Source of the DNA: Bradyrhizobium lablabi
GTDB taxonomy: Bacteria > Pseudomonadota > Alphaproteobacteria > Rhizobiales > Xanthobacteraceae
DNA: 35,324 nucleotides
Assembly (NCBI RefSeq): GCF_001440475.1
Contig: NZ_LLYB01000127.1
Location: 23,597-58,920 of the forward strand
Direction: 5' to 3'
Every line of letters starts with the position of its first letter. Within the stretch, counting starts at the first letter, position 1. Made by a program: the position numbers and the translations under genes. Below the pieces are notes generated by a model. That model was not told the origin of the DNA, did no database searches, and saw only the letters and a list, made by a program, of their open reading frames with translations. Positions 23,108 to 29,018 of the stretch are shown here, one piece after another.

Positions 23108-23758
23108 CTATCGGCGCTTCAGGCCCTTGCTTTCCATGCGCCAGATCAGGAGGTCGATGCGGTCCTGGCCGAAGAACGGCTCGTTCTCGAACACGAAGGT
23201 CGGCACGCCCCAGTGGCCCGATGCGGCATGGGCCTGCTCGTTGCCGGCGATGATCTGTTCGTAACGGTCGGGATCGGCTGCGATCGCCGCATCCATCGCG
23301 GCGAGATCGAAGCCGGCTTCGGCCGCAGCCTTGGCCAGATGATCGCCCTCGTTCCAGCCGGCGACACTGCCGTCCCACAGCACCCGGCTAATCGCGCGCG
23401 TGAACGGTAGCGAGCGGCCCTCGGCTTGCGCGGCAGCCCCGAGCCGGGTCAGGCGATGGATGTAGGGCTGGTGCTCGGCGACATCGAGCGTCGTCATGTC
23501 CTGCACGATCGGGTCCGGCCGCGGAAAGCGGAACGGGATGTTCTCGCGCTGGGCGACGCGGCTGCTGTCGAGCACCACGTAACGCGCAAACTGCGGATTG
23601 GCGCGCTTGAAGAAGCCGGGTATCCGCACCGCGATCGGATAGACCGGGCGGAGGTTGACCGTCACGTCGTAGTCGCCGGTCATCTGTGTGGTTTTTGGCA
23701 GCGCGAGATAGCTGTAGGGACTACGAAAGGAAAAGAAGAGGTCGACTGACAATGTCAT
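23108..23758 (-). CDS. 2-hydroxychromene-2-carboxylate isomerase-like (DsbA fold)
   Basis: A 216-residue DsbA/GST-kappa-fold protein. It starts MTLSVDLFFSFRSPYSYLA; the S-P-Y-S-Y-L block is the family's active-site loop, where a Ser (about residue 13) replaces the CxxC of DsbA and holds glutathione. The helical middle and the late GHWGVPTFVFENEPFFGQDR carry the cis-Pro and the family's typical end. In naphthalene breakdown this family interconverts hydroxychromene carboxylate and trans-o-hydroxybenzylidene pyruvate, but no other gene of that pathway is present and many homologues have other roles. The ATG at 23758 was chosen at the conserved start; 33 codons of open frame upstream overlap the DUF2867 gene. 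The ribosome binding site is weak. Its last five codons recur at the SUKH duplication junction. Confidence 0.84.
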   Translation of the reverse strand: MTLSVDLFFSFRSPYSYLALPKTTQMTGDYDVTVNLRPVYPIAVRIPGFFKRANPQFARYVVLDSSRVAQRENIPFRFPRPDPIVQDMTTLDVAEHQPYIHRLTRLGAAAQAEGRSLPFTRAISRVLWDGSVAGWNEGDHLAKAAAEAGFDLAAMDAAIAADPDRYEQIIAGNEQAHAASGHWGVPTFVFENEPFFGQDRIDLLIWRMESKGLKRR

Positions 23759-23846
23759 TTGAATGTACCGCGGCCAGGATGAATTACCCGAGCAAATCAC
23801 GGTCCCCGCGGCGCGTCTATCGGATCGGGAAGGGATATGCCGGCCT

Positions 23847-24320
23847 CTAGGCCACAACCTGCCGCAGCAGGGCGGGCACGATCAGCCGGTGAAACGGCAT
23901 GATGATCGCGAGATAAGTCCGGCCGAGCCAGTTGTGCGTCTTGACCAGCGTCGTGGCGGTGACCTGCCTCGCGCCGCCGGGCGCCGTCACATCCACCACG
24001 ACGCGGAAGTCGAGATGGCGATCGTTGAAGCCGGCAATCAGACGGTCGGGCGTTTCGCTCACGACCGGAAAGATCCCGATCATGTCCCGCGGCGCGTTTG
24101 GAGTGGCGCCCGATGTTTTCAGCCCCAGCGGCGCCACCAGGAAATTGCGCAGTGCCAGCAGCGTCTCGGCCCATCGCGGCTGTCGCGCCATCATCCGTTC
24201 GGCCGCGCGGCGGGCATCGAGATTGCGATCGTCGACTTCGATGCAAAAAGCGTCGGCGAATTGTGCGCCGGCCAGCAGCGCATCGGCATCGACGGCAGGG
24301 GTGACTTCGCGGACGGTCAT
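23847..24320 (-). CDS. DUF2867 family protein
   Basis: A 157-residue protein with the DUF2867 pattern: DMIGIFPVVSETPDRLIAGF, then the beta stretch HLDFRVVVDV, and the signature THNWLGRTYLAIIMPFHRLI near the C-terminus. The function of the family is not known; its fold probably resembles START-like lipid-binding proteins. The ATG at 24320 overlaps the TGA of the MATE gene as ATGA, so translation is probably coupled to that transporter. The gene ends about 90 bp before the isomerase start. No signal peptide or membrane segment is clear. Confidence 0.83.
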   Translation of the reverse strand: MTVREVTPAVDADALLAGAQFADAFCIEVDDRNLDARRAAERMMARQPRWAETLLALRNFLVAPLGLKTSGATPNAPRDMIGIFPVVSETPDRLIAGFNDRHLDFRVVVDVTAPGGARQVTATTLVKTHNWLGRTYLAIIMPFHRLIVPALLRQVVA

Positions 24321-25723
24321 GGTGACGACAGTTTGCTCGCCAGTAGCCGGAATCGCAAGACCAGCAGAGTGGCGAAGACGAAGGTACCGATCGACAATCC
24401 GACCCAGACGCCGCTGGCGCCAAGCGATGTCCAGAAGGCGAGTGCGCAGGCAGAAGTAAAGCCGATCAGCCAGTAGCTGAAGATGGCGAACAGGAGTGGC
24501 AGGCGCGTGTCATTCATTCCGCGCAGCGCTCCGGCGGCGATGGTCTGGATACCGTCAGCGACAAAGAAGGTGGAGCCGATCAATAGCAGGGTTGCCGTCA
24601 GCGTCGCGGTGGCGTCGACGGCTTCGCCGAGGAATAGCGCGGCAATCTGAAACCGTCCAAGGATCACGGCGAGGGTCATCGTCGCCATGAACGCAGCGCC
24701 GAGAAGTATCGCCACATAACCGGCGCGCCTGACTGCGTCGCTGTCGCGGCGCCCGACCGCATGGCCGACCCGAACGGTTGCTGCCATGCTGATTCCGAAC
24801 GGCACCATGAAAAGGATGGCTGCGATCTGCAGTGCAATCTGGTGCGCGGCGAGTGCTGTGGTGCTGATCAGACCCATCAGCAGGCCGGCAGCGCCGAACA
24901 GCCCATATTCCAGCAGAAACGCCATCGAGATCGGCGCGCCGACGATCGCGAGCTTCGCCATCAATGGCCAGTCGATACGCCAGATGTTGCCGAGCACGTG
25001 ATACTTCCGGAACGGCCGGCGTAGCGCGGTGAACCACAGCCCGGCTAGAAACGTGCCGAGATTGACCATGCTGGTCGCTAGCCCCGCGCCGAACAGGCCG
25101 AGTTCGGGCAGGCCCCATTTCCCATAGAGCAGCAGATAGACCAGCAACGCATTCGCCGGAATCGCGGCCAGCGTGATCCAGAGCACCGGCTCGGGCCGGT
25201 TCACCGCGCTCATGAAGCCGCGGATCGCGATAAACCACAGCGCCGGCAGGATACCCCAGGCAAGGCCGAACAGGTATTGCTGCGCGAGCTTGGCTGCCGT
25301 CGGCGCCTGACCGAGCACGATCAGGATTGCCTCGCCGCGGAATGGCAGTGCCATCAGTGGCAGCGCGATCAGTAGAGCTGCCCACAAGCCGACGCGCAGC
25401 GCACGCCGCACCATGCGCGGATCGCGAGCGCCAAAGGCCTGTGCCGCCAATGGCGCTACGGCCGATACCAGGCCCATGCCGAAAGTGAAGGTGACGAAGA
25501 ACACCGTATGGGCGAGGGCTGCCGCAGCCACGGTTTCGCTGCCGAGACGGCCGATGAACGCCAGATCGGTCGTCATCATCGCAATCTGCCCGAGCTGCGT
25601 CAGCGCGAGCGGCACCGCGAGCTTCAGTGTCTCGGCGAGTTCAATCGCGAGATGGCGGCCGGGCACGGCCGCAGCGGCAGGCGGCGCAACAGAGGCGCGT
25701 TCGATTTTGTCGAGCGAGGTCAT
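24317..25723 (-). CDS. MATE family multidrug efflux transporter (NorM-like)
   Basis: A 468-residue multidrug and toxic-compound extrusion protein with about 12 hydrophobic segments. Such proteins expel cationic drugs or metabolites using Na+ or H+ gradients. The first-half motif is LALTQLGQIAMMTTDLAFIG, followed by AAALAHTVFF and the conserved PLAAQAFGARDPRMVRRALR. The second-half repeat shows GISMAATVRVGHAVGRRD. The C-terminal FADGIQTIAAGALRGMNDTR-type segment (here VADGIQTIAAGALRGMNDT) is a clear MATE signature. The start at 25723 has only a weak ribosome binding site. It overlaps the DUF2867 gene by 4 bp and lies 54 bp after murA on the same strand, so the three may form an operon. Confidence 0.9.
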   Translation of the reverse strand: MTSLDKIERASVAPPAAAAVPGRHLAIELAETLKLAVPLALTQLGQIAMMTTDLAFIGRLGSETVAAAALAHTVFFVTFTFGMGLVSAVAPLAAQAFGARDPRMVRRALRVGLWAALLIALPLMALPFRGEAILIVLGQAPTAAKLAQQYLFGLAWGILPALWFIAIRGFMSAVNRPEPVLWITLAAIPANALLVYLLLYGKWGLPELGLFGAGLATSMVNLGTFLAGLWFTALRRPFRKYHVLGNIWRIDWPLMAKLAIVGAPISMAFLLEYGLFGAAGLLMGLISTTALAAHQIALQIAAILFMVPFGISMAATVRVGHAVGRRDSDAVRRAGYVAILLGAAFMATMTLAVILGRFQIAALFLGEAVDATATLTATLLLIGSTFFVADGIQTIAAGALRGMNDTRLPLLFAIFSYWLIGFTSACALAFWTSLGASGVWVGLSIGTFVFATLLVLRFRLLASKLSSP

Positions 25724-25776
25724 TGCAACAGATTAGTACCGGCGAAGGTCGAAAAGGTGGCGCCGGCGGCCGCGAC

Positions 25777-27093
25777 CTAATGGCCGTCGCGTGCCGGCAC
25801 CCGGGTGATTCTCGCGCCCAGCGCGTTGAGCCGTTCCTCGATGCGCTCGTAGCCGCGCTCGATCTGGTCGGCGTTGTTGATGGTCGAAGTGCCTTCGGCG
25901 GCGACGGCCGCGAGCAGCATGGCCATGCCGGCGCGGATGTCGGGCGATGTCATCAGCGCGCCGCGCAGCCGGCTTGGGCCGGCGACGATGGCGCGATGCG
26001 GATCGCAAAGTACGATACGGGCGCCCATCGAGATCAGCTTGTCGACGAAGAACATCCGCGACTCGAACATCTTCTCGAACATCAGGATCACGCCGTCGCA
26101 TTGCGTTGCGGTCACGATCGCGATCGACATCAGGTCGGCCGGGAAGGCCGGCCATGGCTGGTCCTCCAGCTTCGGCACATGCCCGCCGAAATCGTCGTGG
26201 ATCTTCATCGTCTGTCCGGAGGGCACGACGAGGTCGTCGCCCTCGACGCCGCATACGATGCCGAGCCGCTCAAAGCCCATGCGGATCGAACGCAGATGCT
26301 CGACGCCGGCCTTGGCAATGCGCAGTGGCGAGCGCGTCACCGCGGCAAGCCCGATCAGCGAGCCGACCTCGATATGGTCGGGCTGGATCGAATAGCTGGC
26401 GCCGCCGAGCGTCGCCGGACCATGCACGATGATGGTGTTGGTGCCGATGCCCTCGATCCTGGCGCCGAGCGCGACCAGGAAATGCGCGAGGTCCTGCACA
26501 TGCGGCTCGGAGGCCGCGTTGCGCAGGTACGTCGTGCCGTGAGCAGCGACCGCCGCAACCAGCGCGTTCTCTGTCGCGGTGACGCTGGGCTCATCGAGGA
26601 AGACGTCGGCGCCCTTCAGCCGGCTGGCGCGGAACTCCAGCCGGTGCGTCGCGGTGACGGTCGCGCCCAACTGCTCGAAGGCAAGGAAATGCGTGTCGAG
26701 ACGGCGGCGGCCGATGACGTCGCCACCGGGCGGCGGCAGCGCCACCTCGCCGCAGCGCGCCAGTAGCGGGCCGGCCAGCAGGATCGAGGCACGGATCCGC
26801 GCGCACAGCTCGGGATCGAGATCGGCGGCGCGAACCTCCTTGGCATGGATCGCCAGCGTATTGCGCGCCTTCCATTCCGCGGATGCGCCGACCGAGCGGA
26901 TCAGTTCGACCAGCGTTTCGGTGTCGCGGATGCGCGGCACGTTATCCAGCGTCACCGGATGCTCGGTGAGCAGGGCGGCGGCGATGATCGGCAGCGCCGA
27001 GTTCTTGTTGCCGGACGGCTCGATCGTGCCCGAAAGCCGATGGCCGCCTTCAACGATGTACTGGATGGGCGGCACCGGCGCGGTCCCCGACAT
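25777..27093 (-). CDS. murA: MurA-type UDP-GlcNAc 1-carboxyvinyltransferase with Asp at the Cys site
   Basis: A 438-residue enolpyruvyl transferase that joins PEP to UDP-N-acetylglucosamine, the first committed step of peptidoglycan synthesis. SGNKNSALPIIAAALLT (Lys30) is the conserved N-terminal catalytic block. RASILLAGPLLARCGE follows, and then PPPGGDVIGRRRLDTHF. In most MurA enzymes the residue after GG in that loop is Cys (Cys115 in E. coli), the target of fosfomycin; here it is Asp125 (codon at 26719-26721). This change is known from Mycobacterium and Chlamydia and gives natural fosfomycin resistance. The PPPGGDVIGRRRLD wording looks more like actinobacterial forms than the usual alphaproteobacterial MurA, so this could be a second paralogue. 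The ATG at 27093 has a weak ribosome binding site. Confidence 0.9.
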   Translation of the reverse strand: MSGTAPVPPIQYIVEGGHRLSGTIEPSGNKNSALPIIAAALLTEHPVTLDNVPRIRDTETLVELIRSVGASAEWKARNTLAIHAKEVRAADLDPELCARIRASILLAGPLLARCGEVALPPPGGDVIGRRRLDTHFLAFEQLGATVTATHRLEFRASRLKGADVFLDEPSVTATENALVAAVAAHGTTYLRNAASEPHVQDLAHFLVALGARIEGIGTNTIIVHGPATLGGASYSIQPDHIEVGSLIGLAAVTRSPLRIAKAGVEHLRSIRMGFERLGIVCGVEGDDLVVPSGQTMKIHDDFGGHVPKLEDQPWPAFPADLMSIAIVTATQCDGVILMFEKMFESRMFFVDKLISMGARIVLCDPHRAIVAGPSRLRGALMTSPDIRAGMAMLLAAVAAEGTSTINNADQIERGYERIEERLNALGARITRVPARDGH

Positions 27094-27300
27094 GATTTCC
27101 AGGCTCCATTACGTAAAATTCTGCAGCAAAATCAACGGCTGATGCAGGCGCTATAGCAGATAACACCTACATAAGTAACGCGTTGATTGACTCTGCGGGG
27201 GTGTTCCAACGAAGAACCCTGACTTACCAGAATTCGCCCACGCACGCAGCGTTGTCGCAGGCGAATGCCGACCGCGATCCGCATCCTCTCGCGACCGCCG

Positions 27301-28008
27301 TCAAGCCGCTGGACGCCCAAAAGGTAGGTAGTCCCGGCCGAGTTGCTTGTGGAGTTGCAGCCAGATCGGAAGCTGTCGCGCCATCCGTCGATTGCCTTCG
27401 ATCGACAGCGCTGTTCCCGCGACGTCATGCCAATGCACATGCCCGAGATAAAGCCGGACAAGGATGGCGACATCGCTGCGAACGGTCAGATCGACGGCAT
27501 ATCCCGGATCCTTGAAGCAGATGTCCGCGCCTGTCCGTTCGAGAACCAGCCAAATGACGCGCAAGGCCGTTCGGCTTCTGGGAACGCCGGAGAATTCGAA
27601 GCGGATCACCACGCGACGCGCCGGCAACGCGCGGATGTCCACGCGCTTGCGCATCCGCCACATGAGCAAGCCGGGATTCAGATCGTCAGCGGTGAGGCGA
27701 TCGCGGGCGTGTGTCAAACCCCAGCGCGAGAGGTCGCGCAACACATCGTGAAATGCTTCGCCTGACGGCGTCAGCCAGTATTCAGAACCCGAGCCGTCAG
27801 GCTGAATTCTTGTGATGATTCCGGCTTGCTCCAAATGCCGCAGGCGCTCGGCCAGAAGCGTCCGCGACATCAGCGGCACCCCGCGATGGATGTCATTGAA
27901 GCTGTGCGCGCCCAACATCAGTTCGCGCAGCACGAGCGGCGTCCAACGTGTGGCAAAAATTTCGGACGCCTTTGCTATCGGACAGAACTCGCCGTAGCCG
28001 CTTTTCAT
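27301..28008 (-). CDS. HxlR-family transcriptional regulator
   Basis: A 235-residue regulator. Residues 1-100 are an HxlR winged helix: CPIAKASEIFATRWTPLVLR, then SFNDIHRGVPLMSRTLLAER, then LEQAGIITRIQPDG and YWLTPSGEAFHDVLRDLSRW. The single Cys near residue 9 is at the place where some HxlR proteins sense electrophiles or oxidants. HxlR proteins are often about 110-130 residues long; here an extra C-terminal domain of about 130 residues (FEFSGVPRSRTALRVIWLVL, then SDVAILVRLYLGHVHWHDV) resembles the SCP2-like/sterol-carrier part of longer members and may bind a lipid-like ligand. It is divergent from the alpha/beta hydrolase gene, with two dyads in the shared gap. Confidence 0.86.
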   Translation of the reverse strand: MKSGYGEFCPIAKASEIFATRWTPLVLRELMLGAHSFNDIHRGVPLMSRTLLAERLRHLEQAGIITRIQPDGSGSEYWLTPSGEAFHDVLRDLSRWGLTHARDRLTADDLNPGLLMWRMRKRVDIRALPARRVVIRFEFSGVPRSRTALRVIWLVLERTGADICFKDPGYAVDLTVRSDVAILVRLYLGHVHWHDVAGTALSIEGNRRMARQLPIWLQLHKQLGRDYLPFGRPAA

Positions 28009-28024
28009 GGGAAGGATTCAAACA

Positions 28025-28059
28025 CGTTCGGGTAGCCCGAACCAGTCCAGATTTTGGAC
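28025..28059. promoter_or_regulatory. Two adjacent dyads in the HxlR/hydrolase divergent promoter
   Basis: GTTCGGGTAGCCCGAAC (28025-28041) has perfect 7-bp arms around TAG. AGTCCAGATTTTGGACT (28043-28059) has perfect 6-bp arms around GATTT. They lie side by side, 17-51 bp upstream of the HxlR start and 83 bp from the hydrolase ATG. One or both are candidate HxlR operators. Confidence 0.45.
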
Positions 28060-28142
28060 TTGTTGCCATCAGGCGTTCGGCAAACGATGCTGTCCTTTCT
28101 CGCTCGAAACATGCCACAGAGCGGTTACTTGTGGAGAGAGCC

Positions 28143-28997
28143 ATGGGCCGGCGCAGCGATGCAGGCCTTTCGCGCCGGGACGCCTTGGCCGCGATCGGCG
28201 GTGCGGCAATTGCCGCGGTCGCAGCCTCAGGCGGTTCGGATGCGCAGTCGCAGGAGGGTCGCAAGATGATCTATGTCCTGATCCATCCAGCCTGGTTCGG
28301 CGGCTGGTGCTGGAAAAAGCTGACGCCGCTGCTGCGTGCGCAAGGGCACGAGGTGTTCACGCCGACGCTCACCGGGCTTGGCGAGCGCGCGCACCTGGCG
28401 AGGCCGGAAGTCGGGCTTGAGGTACATGTCCGCGACATCGCCAATGTCATCGAATACGAGGACCTGCGCAACGTCATCCTCGTCGGCAACAGTTCGGGCG
28501 GCATGGTGATGACAGGCGTTGCCGATCACATGCCGGAACGGATCGCGCACCTGGTCTTTCTCGATGCCTTCGTGCCCTCAGACGGCCAGAGCATGCTGGA
28601 CGTGATCGCGCCTGATCGCCGACCGGCTCTGGAAGCACTGGTGCAGAAAGAGGGCGGCGGCTGGCTACTGCCGCGTTTCGCGCCGCCGCCATGGAAGCAG
28701 CTTGTCACCGAGACGTGGCGAGTGACCGAAGATGTGGATCTGGATTGGATACTGCCCAGGCTTCGCCCGACGCCGTTCGGCCACTTCAAGGAGCCGGTGA
28801 AGCGCAGAAATCCTGCTGCCGAAAAATTGCCTCGCACCTATATCCGAACCCAGTGGCCGCATCCGGGCCTCGATCGCTACGCGCGGGCCGCGAGCGAGAC
28901 AGCGGGATGGCAATCGCGCCGCATCGCGAGCTCGCACCTGCCGTATATTACGCATCCAAATGAGCTGGCGAGCCTGCTGCTGGAAGTGGCGGGCTAA
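28143..28997 (+). CDS. Alpha/beta hydrolase (esterase, MES/EstC-like) with Tat-like leader
   Basis: A 284-residue alpha/beta hydrolase, probably an esterase. The oxyanion region is LIHPAWFGGWCWKKLTPLL, the nucleophile elbow is GNSSGGMVMTG, and the catalytic His is in SSHLPYITHPNELASLLL. This matches the plant methylesterase/EstC/pyrethroid-hydrolase type. From the ATG at 28143 (GGAGAG upstream) the protein has a twin-Arg leader, SRRDALAAIGG plus a hydrophobic Ala run. A second in-frame ATG at 28266 (MIYVLIHPAW) has a perfect AGGAGG 8 bases upstream and would give a 243-residue cytoplasmic enzyme, the usual family length. The region before 28143 is also open but has no site. The divergent HxlR gene probably controls it. 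Confidence 0.86.
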   Translation: MGRRSDAGLSRRDALAAIGGAAIAAVAASGGSDAQSQEGRKMIYVLIHPAWFGGWCWKKLTPLLRAQGHEVFTPTLTGLGERAHLARPEVGLEVHVRDIANVIEYEDLRNVILVGNSSGGMVMTGVADHMPERIAHLVFLDAFVPSDGQSMLDVIAPDRRPALEALVQKEGGGWLLPRFAPPPWKQLVTETWRVTEDVDLDWILPRLRPTPFGHFKEPVKRRNPAAEKLPRTYIRTQWPHPGLDRYARAASETAGWQSRRIASSHLPYITHPNELASLLLEVAG

Positions 28998-29018
28998 GCG
29001 GGACAGGCGCCCGCTGCC

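Larger units (their letters stand above)
20242..23126. repeat. Ancient tandem duplication, period ~1442 bp
   Basis: Two units each hold a 441-codon gene plus its upstream region. The gene starts (21570, 23012) and stops (20245, 21687) are both offset by exactly 1442 bp. The junction at 21661-21690 reads like the last five codons of the isomerase gene at 23108 (CTATCGGCGCTTCAG) joined to AGGTCTAG, the end of the FUSC gene. The proteins align without gaps and are about two-thirds identical by eye. Confidence 0.85.
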
